DNA from: Hymenobacter cheonanensis | Lineage (GTDB): Bacteria > Bacteroidota > Bacteroidia > Cytophagales > Hymenobacteraceae | Assembly (NCBI RefSeq): GCF_030581075.1 | Contig: NZ_JAUQSW010000019.1 | Coordinates: 1 to 39,268 of the forward strand | Reading direction: 5' to 3' | Length of the DNA: 39,268 nucleotides | Shown here: piece after piece, positions 15,076 to 21,789 of the stretch | How positions within the stretch are numbered: the first letter of the stretch is position 1 | How the letters are laid out: every line of letters begins with the position of its first letter | Made by a program: the position numbers and the translations under genes | The notes under the pieces: model-generated | Databases searched by the model: none | The model's input: only the letters and a program-made list of their open reading frames with translations | Told to the model about the DNA's origin: nothing

Positions 15076-15317
15076 AGCTGGGCGAGCTGCTGTTCTAGGT
15101 CTGCGATACGCCCGGCTAGCGTTTCCTCGCTCATGCGGGCCACGCACCTGAGGCGTTCGGCCCGTAGGCCCTCAATCTTGACCGGGGCCATACCGGGCGC
15201 GTGCAGGGCCACCCCAGAAAGTAAGGGGGCCAGCTCCCGCAGCCGGGCCAACTCCTGGCGGGCAGTTACTAGCTGCCCATAGACCGCCGTGGCGGTCTGT
15301 GCCTGCTGCTCAGTCAT
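15072..15317 (-). CDS. Gene C, left: short coiled-coil protein (81 aa)
   Basis: This 81-residue protein has two helical heptad-rich ends (QTATAVYGQLVTARQELARLREL at ~6-28 and EETLAGRIADLEQQLAQL at ~64-81) around a short strand-like middle (GVALHAPGMAPVKIEGL). It looks like a dimeric or scaffold subunit. It overlaps gene B by 8 bp and gene D by 4 bp, so the four proteins are made in a coupled series and may form one complex. It is 96% identical to the right-arm copy. Family not recognised. Confidence 0.7.
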   Translation of the reverse strand: MTEQQAQTATAVYGQLVTARQELARLRELAPLLSGVALHAPGMAPVKIEGLRAERLRCVARMSEETLAGRIADLEQQLAQL

Positions 15318-15798
15318 GCGGATAAGGCTGGCTGATGTAGTGGGTCACGCGGTACACTTCCCAGGCCGGAGCGCCCGGTCCCCAGGCCAGGCGGTAGGCG
15401 TGCCCGCCGTTGTCGCAGGCTAGGCGGATGAGGTCGGGCTCTACCGCTACCACCCGCCCGAGTGTGGGGCAATCGCGGGCGTCGCCTGGCTCTAGCCACA
15501 GCAGCACCTCGCCCACCTGCACCACCTCCCCCACGGCCAGCACCTTCCCGGCCAGGAACGTGCCCGTAATGAAGCGCGGGGCCATGTTCTCGTTCCACAC
15601 CAAAGGCAGGGCGTAGAGGCTGGCAATTTCCTTGGCGCACGCTTCGGGGTCGAGGCCGTAGTGCTGGGGATTGAGCAGGGTGTTGGCCCAGCCCAGGGCG
15701 GGGTCGAACCAGTAGTAGCGCTCGTTTGGGGAGTAGCCGCACACCCCCAGCGGATAGCCCAGCTGCTGGGCTATCCGTTCGGAAGAAGTCTGTTCCAT
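15310..15798 (-). CDS. Gene B, left: conserved hypothetical protein (162 aa)
   Basis: This 162-residue protein has a helical start (SSERIAQQLGYPLGV), an aromatic segment (YSPNERYYWFDPALGWANTLLNP), and a beta-rich half (FLAGKVLAVGEVVQVGEVLLWLEPGD, then LGRVVAVEPDLIRLACDNGGHAYRLAW). The second half could be a small barrel. No catalytic motif is evident. It differs from the right-arm copy at only 5 residues (97% identity), the best-conserved gene of the operon. It lies 18 bp after gene A in both arms. I do not recognise a family. Confidence 0.7.
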   Translation of the reverse strand: MEQTSSERIAQQLGYPLGVCGYSPNERYYWFDPALGWANTLLNPQHYGLDPEACAKEIASLYALPLVWNENMAPRFITGTFLAGKVLAVGEVVQVGEVLLWLEPGDARDCPTLGRVVAVEPDLIRLACDNGGHAYRLAWGPGAPAWEVYRVTHYISQPYPHD

Positions 15799-15816
15799 CG
15801 CTGACTAGGTGCGGGG

Positions 15817-16272
15817 CTAGGCAGCGGATGAGTAAGACACCTCTTTTTTGCTCCATCCGTCGGCCGGGGGCGTCTCGCCCGCCGGGCCGAGTATCTTGGC
15901 CCACAGGTTGCCCACGGTGGCCGTGGCTTCGGCCGTGGTGAGCTGATTGAGCGTGAGTAGCGCGGCGGTCTTTTCGGCCCGGCTGATTTGGTGGGCGTTG
16001 GCGAGGCGAATGATTTCCTCTTTCTGCTCGGCCGTGGCGTAGGTAATCGGAGCCGTGACCGGCTCCTGTTCTTCCCGGCGGGCAATCTCCCGAACCGTGT
16101 TGCGATACCACTTTTGGAGCGTCGCTAAGTCCTGGCAAGCCAGGGTGCGCTGCATGGCCGTGTCGTACTCGGCCGTGGTGATGAGGGGGTGGCCCACCAG
16201 CATATCCATGATGGCGCGGCGGTGGGCGGAGAGTTGGGCGCCAATAGTGGCGACCTGAATTACATTTTCCAT
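15817..16272 (-). CDS. Gene A, left: helical conserved hypothetical protein (151 aa)
   Basis: I choose the ATG at 16272 because the right-arm homologue starts there and sequence upstream is a structured leader. The 151 residues are helical. Residues ~80-125 (TAEQKEEIIRLANAHQISRAEKTAALLTLNQLTTAEATATVGNLWAKIL) resemble the small C-terminal helical domain found in many phage DNA-metabolism proteins ('EQ..EI..L.....I...EK...L..I..L...A'). This suggests a DNA-related adaptor, but the similarity is from memory. It is the first gene of the A-E operon and 92% identical to the right-arm gene. Confidence 0.7.
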   Translation of the reverse strand: MENVIQVATIGAQLSAHRRAIMDMLVGHPLITTAEYDTAMQRTLACQDLATLQKWYRNTVREIARREEQEPVTAPITYATAEQKEEIIRLANAHQISRAEKTAALLTLNQLTTAEATATVGNLWAKILGPAGETPPADGWSKKEVSYSSAA

Positions 16273-16410
16273 GTAATTTTGGGGTGTGGTATGGGTGTCG
16301 AAACCCCACCTAGTAGCAGCCCTGGCCGGGGCTGTTGCGTTGGGCCAGTCGTTTGCGCGGCTGGCCTTTTTGCGTTCTAGTCGGTGAGTGCCCTCCCTTT
16401 GAGGACATAA
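16273..16410 (-). ncRNA. Structured 5' leader of the A-E operon, left arm
   Basis: The ~135-nt leader between promoter and gene A opens with a block shared with the right arm (GTTATGTCCTCAAAGGGAGG). It then forms a hairpin with stem GGCCAG / CTGGCC and a second with stem CAGCCC / GGGCTG, and ends in a shared GCTACTAGGTGGG. The right-arm leader has the same two hairpins built from different bases. Structure conserved despite sequence change points to a functional RNA, perhaps an attenuator or translational control element. Confidence 0.55.
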
Positions 16411-16507
16411 CAAAGATAGCAAGTAATTTTCTAGAAACAAGCTTGAATTAGAAAATAATTAAAGCTTTTTTATTGCTAATTTCTAGAAAATAACTTGTAT
16501 ATTTGTC
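16411..16507. promoter_or_regulatory. Divergent promoter with two TTTCTAGAAA operators, left arm
   Basis: Two 10-bp palindromes TTTCTAGAAA lie at 16428-16437 and 16480-16489, with centres 52 bp apart. For the leftward operon, TTG, a 19-base spacer and TATCTTTG (ending at 16411) enclose the first palindrome. For the rightward RHH gene, TATATTTG (16498-16505) follows the second. A repressor on these sites would block both promoters. The right arm has the same layout with a different palindrome. Confidence 0.7.
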
Positions 16508-16720
16508 ATGTCAAAACCCGGATACTCAATGAAGCCAGCCACCGCCGCCGCCGACAAGCCCGCCCGCAAGCCGCAAGTCAACCTCTCTCTCGAAGCCTGG
16601 GAGAAAGACCTATTTGAGACGGTAGCCAAAGCGCGGGGCAACGTGGGGGTATCGGCGCTGCTACGGCTGCTGGTGGTAGACGAGGCCCGCCGCCTGGGCA
16701 TCCCAGTAAACCCGACCTAG
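16508..16720 (+). CDS. Ribbon-helix-helix-like repressor, left arm (70 aa)
   Basis: This 70-residue protein has a Lys/Arg-rich N-terminal arm, a predicted strand (PQVNLSLEAWE, residues ~22-32), then two helices (KDLFETVAKARGN and VSALLRLLVVDEARRLGI), the plan of Arc/CopG ribbon-helix-helix DNA-binding proteins. It is divergent from the A-E operon and shares its promoter region, so autoregulation plus control of the operon is likely. The -7 box ends two bases before the ATG at 16508, so the message is leaderless unless the second ATG at 16529 is used. Only ~35% of residues match the right-arm regulator, mainly the strand and the DEARRLG helix. Confidence 0.75.
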   Translation: MSKPGYSMKPATAAADKPARKPQVNLSLEAWEKDLFETVAKARGNVGVSALLRLLVVDEARRLGIPVNPT

Positions 16721-16761
16721 CCCCCGCTGCCGCCCGCCCTACGACCTAGCCCTTCACCGAT

Positions 16762-16809
16762 ACCCGCCGAGCGCGGGGCGGGGGAGTGTGTTTTTTTGTA
16801 AAAAAGCCA
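16762..16809 (+). repeat. G-rich terminator-like repeat, copy 1
   Basis: This 48-bp element starts ACCCGCCGAGCGCGGGGCGG and continues GGGAGTGTG, a T run and AAAAAAGCC. It lies 41 bp after the RHH stop. Related copies follow the RHH remnant (17720-17768) and the right-arm RHH gene (24896-24942, minus). It is probably the transcription end of these regulators. Confidence 0.7.
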
Positions 16810-16842
16810 TAGCATATAGCCCTTGCGGAGTAGCTTCGAGCC

Positions 16843-17361
16843 GTGAAAAAAGCTTACGCACTAACTCTGTTGGCCATTGCAGCCTGCTCCTCCACGCCGA
16901 CAACTCAGTACTCTTTTGCCCTTGACCAGCGGGTGAGTGCTAGGCTACCCTTTAAGCCGTATCTGGTCGAAGCCCGCGACCTGCCTCAGGTAGCGCACGC
17001 TGGCCGCGTGCAGGTATGGCGACTGTTTACGAATGGGGGAGATTATGAATTAACGCGTACTGTACATCCAGCCGGTAGCTTTTCCGCCCGTGACACAGCT
17101 TTTTACGCCAAACTAATACCTCTACTAAAAAGGGCGGGGGCACACGATATCACTTCTCGCCCTTTCGCCGTGAATGGCATTGCTGGCCGCGAGTTCACCT
17201 ATTATACCGTGCACTCCACTCCAACATACATTCGTTGCTTCGCGCTAGATTCAGTTAGCTATGGGGCTGCTTTTTTCCCAGCGCGACAGCTTGGATTATT
17301 AAGTCTCAGTAATAACAAACGACGTGATGATTTCTTCAACTCTATCACCGTAAAGCCCTAG
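16843..17361 (+). CDS. Putative lipoprotein (172 aa)
   Basis: The gene starts at a GTG at 16843. The N-terminus has the lipoprotein plan: KK, a hydrophobic stretch, and a lipobox LLAIAAC with the acylated Cys at residue 15, followed by SSTPTT. The mature part is a small mixed fold (RVSARLPFKPYLVEARDLPQVAH, then YAKLIPLLKRAGAHDI, then NGIAGREFTYYTVHSTPTYIRCFAL). Family not recognised. It lies between two copies of the G-rich terminator repeat, and its 3' end runs into an RHH gene remnant, so it appears to have been inserted into or over an older regulator gene. It should be anchored in a membrane of the host. Confidence 0.7.
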   Translation: MKKAYALTLLAIAACSSTPTTQYSFALDQRVSARLPFKPYLVEARDLPQVAHAGRVQVWRLFTNGGDYELTRTVHPAGSFSARDTAFYAKLIPLLKRAGAHDITSRPFAVNGIAGREFTYYTVHSTPTYIRCFALDSVSYGAAFFPARQLGLLSLSNNKRRDDFFNSITVKP

Positions 17362-17476
17362 TACTCGCACCCTCTCCTTTACCGATGCCGAGTACGAGAA
17401 GCTAGGCGAGCTAGCCACGGCGGCGCGGCTGGGGCGGAGCGAGTACATTATTGAGAAGCTAGGACTGGATAAGTAA
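17360..17476 (+). pseudogene. Truncated CopG/RHH gene remnant
   Basis: This is a 38-codon frame with no start codon that overlaps the lipoprotein stop. It reads STRTLSFTDAEYEKLGELAT and continues AARLGRSEYIIEKLGLDK, a complete RHH strand plus two helices. An in-frame TAA lies just upstream at 17351. It looks like the 3' portion of a CopG-type regulator whose beginning was replaced by the lipoprotein gene. Confidence 0.6.
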
Positions 17477-17483
17477 TTAGCGT

Positions 17484-17663
17484 ATGACTTCAAAGGCTTA
17501 CTTTACAATCGCAAGCGTGTTTATTGCGCTTTACTTGCTTACGTCCTTTGGCGTAATCGCTGGCCTACCTGAGTGGGTGCATCAGGTTTGCACCCTCATC
17601 TTCGCTGGCGCCATATTTCTAGGCATTAGAAGGAAGAAACAAGAAGAGTCTAGCCAGTACTAG
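17484..17663 (+). CDS. Small two-segment membrane protein (59 aa)
   Basis: An ATG at 17484 opens a 59-residue protein with two hydrophobic segments: YFTIASVFIALYLLTSFGVI (residues ~6-25) and VCTLIFAGAIFLGI (~34-47). These are followed by a basic cytoplasmic tail (RRKKQEESSQY). The last base pairs overlap the remains of another RHH gene. There is no obvious promoter of its own, and it lies 7 bp after the RHH remnant. Function unknown; small membrane proteins of this kind are often toxin or effector partners, but nothing here shows that. Confidence 0.5.
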   Translation: MTSKAYFTIASVFIALYLLTSFGVIAGLPEWVHQVCTLIFAGAIFLGIRRKKQEESSQY

Positions 17664-17686
17664 CCCGCCGCCTGGGCGTAGAATAG
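17663..17686 (+). pseudogene. C-terminal tip of another RHH gene
   Basis: Seven codons and a stop read ARRLGVE, matching the DEARRLG ends of the two intact RHH regulators. The G-rich terminator repeat follows 33 bp later, the same distance as after the intact genes (34 and 41 bp). I therefore read this as the surviving 3' end of a third RHH-terminator unit, interrupted by the genes at 16843-17663. Confidence 0.5.
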
Positions 17687-17719
17687 GGCCTAGCCCGCAC
17701 CCCGTCTAACCCGCAACCT

Positions 17720-17768
17720 ACCCGCCGAGCGCGGGGCGGGGGAGTGTGTTTTTTTTATAAAAAAGCCA
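17720..17768 (+). repeat. G-rich terminator-like repeat, copy 2
   Basis: This is a near-identical copy of 16762-16809 that follows the RHH tip at 17663-17686. It shares extra upstream sequence (CGCAACCTACCCGCCGAG) with the right-arm copy, so the homology includes the whole 3' flank. Confidence 0.7.
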
Positions 17769-17962
17769 CCTGCCCCATTCAATCCGAGCCCTAGTATTTA
17801 TCTTCGCTGGCGAAGGTCGTGCCATGTGCTGGTGGGCGTTGAGGCTAGTAATAGCCCAGCACGCTTAAAGCCTGAATCTGCCGTAAAGCAGGGGCAGGCG
17901 GCTGCTCCGAACTAGTGGGTTACCACGATGAAGCCTCTGATTTTGCCAGTCAGAGGCTTCTT
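17769..17962 (+). ncRNA. Candidate structured RNA followed by a strong hairpin
   Basis: No gene is visible from 17687 to 18091. An outer stem CCTGCCCC (17769-17776) pairs with GGGGCAGG (17891-17898), and ATTCA pairs with TGAAT just inside. Within lie CTTCGC-TG-GCGAAG (17802-17815) and GTGCTGG / CCAGCAC (17826-17862), the latter with an inner GCTAGTAATAGC. A perfect 11-bp hairpin, GAAGCCTCTGA / TCAGAGGCTTC (17930-17960), follows and could terminate it. This is a multi-stem RNA plan of ~130-190 nt. No promoter box is obvious, and the strand is inferred from the stem order only. Confidence 0.4.
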
Positions 17963-17984
17963 AACTTATGCCTCACCCACACTT

Positions 17985-18029
17985 CTAAAAGCCAAAACCG
18001 CCCGCGCTCGCATCAGGATTCGCGGCTAG
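17985..18029 (+). repeat. Degenerate partial copy of the 72-bp end repeat
   Basis: It shares CTAAAAGCC, GCGCTCGC, CAGGATT and CGGCTAG in order and spacing with the right-arm end repeat (29932-29974), with roughly three quarters of 45 aligned bases identical. It lies at the boundary between the left unit's leftovers and the first minus-strand cargo gene. Confidence 0.45.
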
Positions 18030-18044
18030 CGGGCTAGCCGAACG

Positions 18045-18075
18045 AAAAAGCCCAGCTCGTAAGGCTGGGCTTTTT
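18045..18075 (-). terminator. Terminator of the coiled-coil effector-like gene
   Basis: The palindrome AAAAAGCCCAGC ... GCTGGGCTTTTT is flanked by A and T runs on both sides and so can act in both directions. It lies 17 bp beyond the stop of the gene at 18092. Confidence 0.8.
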
Positions 18076-18091
18076 CATGTGTATTAACAAC

Positions 18092-19453
18092 CTAATTGTT
18101 AACTGATTTAATAAATTCATACACCACATTGCCAAGTACTCCACAACTGGCGCTCTCGACTATAGAAGCAATTTTTGCAAGAAGTGCTGGTTGCGTCTGT
18201 TGAATGGTGACAAGCGAAGTTCTGGCTTGCTCTTGTGCTTCTACCGTTGCAATACCAGATAATAAATTATATTCTAAACTGCGCACAGCATTTAAGGTAA
18301 TCTGATTACCTTGTGCTTCTCTCAATAAATCTTTAAACAAATTTGTACTGTGTCCAATCTGAGCTAACTGAAGCTGGTTGTGGGATGCAACTTGGGCACC
18401 TGATAAGTCTATCAGCGAAACGATTTGCTTTCCTTGTATTTCTATTTGCTTGTCTTTCGCGTTTATCTGCTCGGCCTGTCTTGACATTATGCCTCTAAAC
18501 TCTCCAATCATTTTTTCGTAATTATTTATAATATAATTATTTTTCTCACTTTCTATCCGCAATAGTCTCTCTGTTGACCGCACTTCTGCATCAAGTAAAT
18601 CAATTTTTGCCTCAAGTTTAGCTGCATGCAGCTTGTTGTCAAATATTGATTCTGCTGGTGCCTTTTTACTTACAACCAAGAAGTATTTTTCTAATACTTC
18701 TTCAACTGTATCTGTCTCACCATTAGGGAGTTCAATGTGCATGCGCACTCTGTTGCCCTCCTGTTCAATTCGAACTTTAGCATTGATGCCAGGGTACTTA
18801 TCTCGCAAGACTTCTCCAAAATTCGACAGGGCCGTTACTCCTGCTTGATAATATTGTGGAGGAAATTCAATTGCACGCTCAATAGAGTTATGGTTAATTT
18901 TTTCAGATATATCTTCTATGTCGATATTAGATTCTATGTTAGAGAAAAATAGGATAACAAACGGAAGGTCAGTTGTTGGCAATAGAAGCTCATCTAATTG
19001 CGCAAGGCAATTTGCCTCTGTGTATGGCCTACTTGACGTTTCATTGAAGGGGCTAATAGATAGAATGTCGTCTGCTGGAACTAATAAAACAAACAAGTCT
19101 ATAAGTCCAAAAGCTTTGGCCTGTGGCCCGTCTACATAAATAAACTTGGCTAAACCTGTATTCGTTATACTATTAGCTACTAACATTCTTACAGCCACCC
19201 TATTTTTTACGCTAGGAATATTTACGCCTCCTGCTTTAGCGTTTTTAGATTTTCCCTGTACAGACCTCCAGCCATATTTTCTAATATCATTCCTCCATGC
19301 CATTGACAGGTTTAGGAATACATTATAGTCAGTACGAATTTTCTGGGGGTCTATTCTTCTGATTGATTCACTAATATCTGCCCATTCGGCACTCTTTTGC
19401 TGGGTTAAATAGTTCCAACCATCATTGAAGCTGAGTACGCGAACCGGATACAT
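18092..19453 (-). CDS. Putative defence effector with C-terminal coiled coil (453 aa)
   Basis: The N-terminal ~180 residues form a mixed alpha/beta domain (NDGWNYLTQQKSAEW, then NRVAVRMLVANSI, then LIDLFVLLVPADDIL) that could be a restriction-endonuclease-like or nucleotide-binding fold; no motif is decisive. Residues ~205-285 (YQAGVTALSNFGEVLRDKYP, then KVRIEQEGNRVRMHIEL, then TVEEVLEKYFLVVSKKAP) resemble a module I recall downstream of varied effector domains in bacterial conflict proteins, especially in cyanobacteria. A long coiled coil follows (~288-350), then a helical end. It is AT-rich compared with flanking phage genes, monocistronic, and followed by its own terminator. An antiphage sensor-effector role is inference. 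Confidence 0.6.
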   Translation of the reverse strand: MYPVRVLSFNDGWNYLTQQKSAEWADISESIRRIDPQKIRTDYNVFLNLSMAWRNDIRKYGWRSVQGKSKNAKAGGVNIPSVKNRVAVRMLVANSITNTGLAKFIYVDGPQAKAFGLIDLFVLLVPADDILSISPFNETSSRPYTEANCLAQLDELLLPTTDLPFVILFFSNIESNIDIEDISEKINHNSIERAIEFPPQYYQAGVTALSNFGEVLRDKYPGINAKVRIEQEGNRVRMHIELPNGETDTVEEVLEKYFLVVSKKAPAESIFDNKLHAAKLEAKIDLLDAEVRSTERLLRIESEKNNYIINNYEKMIGEFRGIMSRQAEQINAKDKQIEIQGKQIVSLIDLSGAQVASHNQLQLAQIGHSTNLFKDLLREAQGNQITLNAVRSLEYNLLSGIATVEAQEQARTSLVTIQQTQPALLAKIASIVESASCGVLGNVVYEFIKSVNN

Positions 19454-19504
19454 AAAGGGAGTGTGTAAGCGAATTTTAACGTGAACATACAGCGTGATAA
19501 ACGA

Positions 19505-19540
19505 ACAGCCCCGACCTACCCAGGCCGGGGCTGTTATTTG
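19505..19540 (-). terminator. Terminator-like hairpin, DUF4468 remnant
   Basis: The stem AGCCCCG / CGGGGCT (19507-19513 and 19526-19532) lies between the effector-like gene and the DUF4468 remnant. It belongs to the same GCCCC hairpin family that follows most genes in this region, although the T run on the minus strand is weak. Confidence 0.5.
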
Positions 19541-19543
19541 TTT

Positions 19544-19808
19544 CTACTGACCTACTCCCGCCAATACTTCTCGCACCTGCTGCATCATCGCCTCGATTTT
19601 CTGCGCTATTTCCTACTCATCCGGTCCCTGGGCCAGGGGCTAGCCACGCGGCGCCGTGTGCGCCGGCCTGGTTAGCCCCCGGCACCTGCACCACGGCCGA
19701 GTAGGTGATTTTATGGGTAGTGCTGTCTACAGGCAAGGGTTGCTGCTGCGCCCGCCCAGGGGCCGCTACGCCCACGGCCAGCAGCCCAGCAAGTAAGAGG
19801 TGTTTCAT
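19544..19808 (-). pseudogene. Broken DUF4468 gene with hybrid leader
   Basis: The intact frame from 19808 gives a signal peptide (MKHLLLAGLLAVGVAAPGRAQ) and then QPLPVDSTTHKITYSAVVQV, almost identical to the DUF4468 protein at 11951-12538. It soon degenerates and stops at 19617. In another frame the last ~27 codons before 19544 still read IAQKIEAMMQQVREVLAGVGQ, a plausible original C-terminus, preceded by an in-frame stop. So it carries a large internal deletion plus a frameshift and a nonsense codon. The signal peptide and promoter region match the secreted protein at 30028-30711 better than the other DUF4468 gene, so this is a chimera. Confidence 0.65.
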
Positions 19809-19867
19809 CCTGCCAAAGTAGCGCCAGCAGGCTAATTTGGGCGAAGTGCACTATAATTTTCACCCAC

Positions 19868-19898
19868 GAAAAAGCCCCACACTTCACAAGTGCGGGGC
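19868..19898 (-). terminator. Terminator of the 92-aa gene
   Basis: GCCCCACACTT pairs with AAGTGCGGGGC (one mismatch) around a three-base loop, followed by a T run on the minus strand, 22 bp beyond the stop at 19920. Confidence 0.75.
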
Positions 19899-19919
19899 CA
19901 AAGTAGAAGTGCGCAAGAG

Positions 19920-20198
19920 CTACACAGTTGCCTCAGCTTTCACACGCCCAGGGCGCTTCTTCGGCGTACCGTCAGCCTTTCTACCAAAGGGGGCTTCTGC
20001 ATCAGCATTAGTAGCCCGGCGCTCTTTTTTCGCAGGCGCGGCCCCGTCGAGGATAGCGTACACATTCGCTACTTCGTGGCCCACGTTGGTTAGTAGGTTT
20101 TCAATACGGGTCAGGGTCTTGCGAATTTCCTTTTCATTCGCCGTATTGGTTTCTGCTTTATTGAGCAGGAATTGTAGCTCGTTTAGGTTGATTGCCAT
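19920..20198 (-). CDS. Small helical protein with basic AT-hook-like tail (92 aa)
   Basis: The first ~52 residues are one or two amphipathic helices (LNELQFLLNKAETNTANEKE, then TLTRIENLLTNVGHEVANVY) suited to dimerisation. The last ~40 residues are a flexible basic tail with PAKKERRATN and GTPKKRPGRVK, the latter close to an AT-hook (PKKRPGR). It may therefore bind DNA. It has its own terminator and lies ~180 bp from the start of the next gene upstream on its strand. Family not recognised. Confidence 0.6.
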   Translation of the reverse strand: MAINLNELQFLLNKAETNTANEKEIRKTLTRIENLLTNVGHEVANVYAILDGAAPAKKERRATNADAEAPFGRKADGTPKKRPGRVKAEATV

Positions 20199-20274
20199 AT
20201 TAAGTAGGTAATTGGTTTTGCAATAATACGAAGGGATTGGGGAAGTAGGTTATGATAGAATATTGATAGTTCAT

Positions 20275-20298
20275 AAAAAAGCCCCACCGGGTTGGGGT
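20275..20298 (-). terminator. Terminator of the LPO_1073-like gene
   Basis: CCCCA / TGGGG around a six-base loop, with six T after it on the minus strand, lies ~85 bp after the stop of the gene at 20383. Its presence is one reason to reject the small minus ORF drawn across it. Confidence 0.6.
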
Positions 20299-20382
20299 AG
20301 GGCGTATTGCTCTGCGTACGGTGCAACTCAAATTTGGTGTAATGAGCGCCGCGATAGTGCAGCGTTTTCATTGAAAAGGTTT

Positions 20383-21456
20383 TCAATCAGGAATCCAGAG
20401 CTTGTAATCTAGAGATTTATTAAGTATTTTGCCATAAGCAGTAACTGCAATGGTTTGCCCAACAGCATTTAACACTAGCAATGCCAATGTCCCCTGATGC
20501 ATCATTGCAAACAATTTTTCCATATAATCACCAAATGTGCTTAAATAAATCTGCATCTCTCCAGTACTCATTACATTACCCAAGAAAAGCGTTTTAATTC
20601 TTATCTTGGTTTCTTGACTTATAGAAAATTCTACAATATTCTTCTCAAATACATCTTCATCCATGTACCCAATTTGAATCTTATCTTTGTCATGTAAACA
20701 ATTGACAAACAAGCCTGGACATTGAGTATTTACTGACGTAAAAGTCATTTCCAAAATATCCTCTATCTCTTTTTGCGTAAATCCTTTGCTAAATAAGCCT
20801 TTATACCGCCTTTGCCAGTCGACCAAGTAATCCTGCTTTTTTGGCAAAAGCAATCCGCAATTACATCCTACGATATGAGCTAAATCAGAACCTCCTATGC
20901 GCAATATTTCCACTAAAGGCTTAATATCAGAATCGCACATTGATTTGAATGATTCTAATGAATTAATTCCCACAACAGTAACAGATAGAACAGCGAAGCT
21001 CAATACTATCATATTTATTTGATTGTTTGTTAGTTTACCTATAATTGATAAACTCTCATCCAATGCAATTTGCAAAACTGTTCTTTGGGGCTGATTTGTG
21101 CGCTCTATTAGAGTATTAACTAATAGTTCTGCTAAAAACTTATCTCCTGTTTTTATGTATTCCTTTTGCGCTGCTACTATTGCCATCTGTATGCCTGGCT
21201 GCTGAACAGCTTCGACAAGTGCTGGATTTCTAGCGGCTAGCCCGTTTAAATAATCTGTCGTCATTTCTTCTGCTCGTATTCTAGCAGTAGCAAGCGCTTG
21301 CTCTGAAAACTTGATGAAATTCTGCTCCATTACGAGCATGATCAGGTCTTTTGCCTCTGCAAAGCTCAAACCTATTTTATTGATGGTGATATTGTTAGCG
21401 GCCTGGTAATTTTCTGAGCCTTCTGCGCCAAGTTGAGTAAAATCCTTGTTATTCAT
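20383..21456 (-). CDS. LPO_1073/Vpar_1526-like protein (357 aa)
   Basis: Residues ~10-75 fit this family as I remember it: GSENYQAANNITINK followed by LSFAEAKDLIMLVMEQNFIK, then ARIRAEEMTTDYLNGLAARNP. The opening GSENYQA..NITI is a peptide motif also found at the C-terminus of the adjacent membrane protein. Hydrophobic segments occur at ~150-170 (INMIVLSFAVLSVTVVGINS) and ~325-345. The family has no established activity; members often lie in defence or mobile regions. The start is 8 bp after the stop of the 83-aa gene on the same strand, forming the only clear two-gene operon of the cargo. Confidence 0.6.
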   Translation of the reverse strand: MNNKDFTQLGAEGSENYQAANNITINKIGLSFAEAKDLIMLVMEQNFIKFSEQALATARIRAEEMTTDYLNGLAARNPALVEAVQQPGIQMAIVAAQKEYIKTGDKFLAELLVNTLIERTNQPQRTVLQIALDESLSIIGKLTNNQINMIVLSFAVLSVTVVGINSLESFKSMCDSDIKPLVEILRIGGSDLAHIVGCNCGLLLPKKQDYLVDWQRRYKGLFSKGFTQKEIEDILEMTFTSVNTQCPGLFVNCLHDKDKIQIGYMDEDVFEKNIVEFSISQETKIRIKTLFLGNVMSTGEMQIYLSTFGDYMEKLFAMMHQGTLALLVLNAVGQTIAVTAYGKILNKSLDYKLWIPD

Positions 21457-21464
21457 AAAACTAC

Positions 21465-21716
21465 TCAGGATTTAGAATTGATAGTCATGTCGCCACCCGC
21501 TTGGTAGTTAGTAGAATTGTCACCGCCACGCTGGCGTATAGCGGGCAGCCTAGGCTTTGACTTGCGCTCGACAACAAATAGCGTCAGAAAGCCACCTAAG
21601 CAACCTAAGGCAGCAGCAATCGGCTCGTAGTCGGGATGCTGCCAAGCCCAGCCTACGCAGACTAAAAAGCCCGCAGCAGCAAGAATTTTAAGACAGAGAG
21701 TAAGAAATTTATTCAT
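21465..21716 (-). CDS. Small membrane protein with GDNSTNYQAGGD motif (83 aa)
   Basis: Two hydrophobic segments, FLTLCLKILAAAGFLVCVGW (residues ~4-23) and PIAAALGCLGGFLTLFVV (~32-49), make a hairpin membrane anchor. A basic linker (ERKSKPRLPAIRQR) leads to a C-terminal GGDNSTNYQAGGDMTINSKS. The NSTNYQAG..MTIN pattern matches GSENYQAANNITIN at the start of the next gene's product. A shared short peptide in an anchor and its operon partner suggests that both dock to a common factor or to each other at the membrane. Function unknown. Confidence 0.6.
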   Translation of the reverse strand: MNKFLTLCLKILAAAGFLVCVGWAWQHPDYEPIAAALGCLGGFLTLFVVERKSKPRLPAIRQRGGDNSTNYQAGGDMTINSKS

Positions 21717-21732
21717 GGTTCTCCAAGCTACG

Positions 21733-21760
21733 AAAAAGCCCCGACTATTAGGCCGGGGCT
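21733..21760 (-). terminator. Terminator of the Abi-alpha gene
   Basis: AGCCCCG / CGGGGCT with a ten-base loop and five T beyond it on the minus strand, 30 bp after the stop at 21790. Confidence 0.75.
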
Positions 21761-21789
21761 GGGTGGTATAGAAGCGGGGAAGGGTGCGG

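Noticed and set aside
15314..16309. 331-residue minus-strand ORF across genes A and B
   Set aside because: Pro/His/Gly/Arg-rich translation typical of an alternative frame; genes A and B have conserved homologues with identical spacing in the other arm.
17769..17962. Retron non-coding RNA
   Set aside because: No reverse transcriptase gene is present in the window.
20183..20386. 67-residue minus-strand ORF downstream of the LPO_1073-like gene
   Set aside because: It crosses an intrinsic terminator hairpin and overlaps the 92-aa gene; composition is not protein-like.
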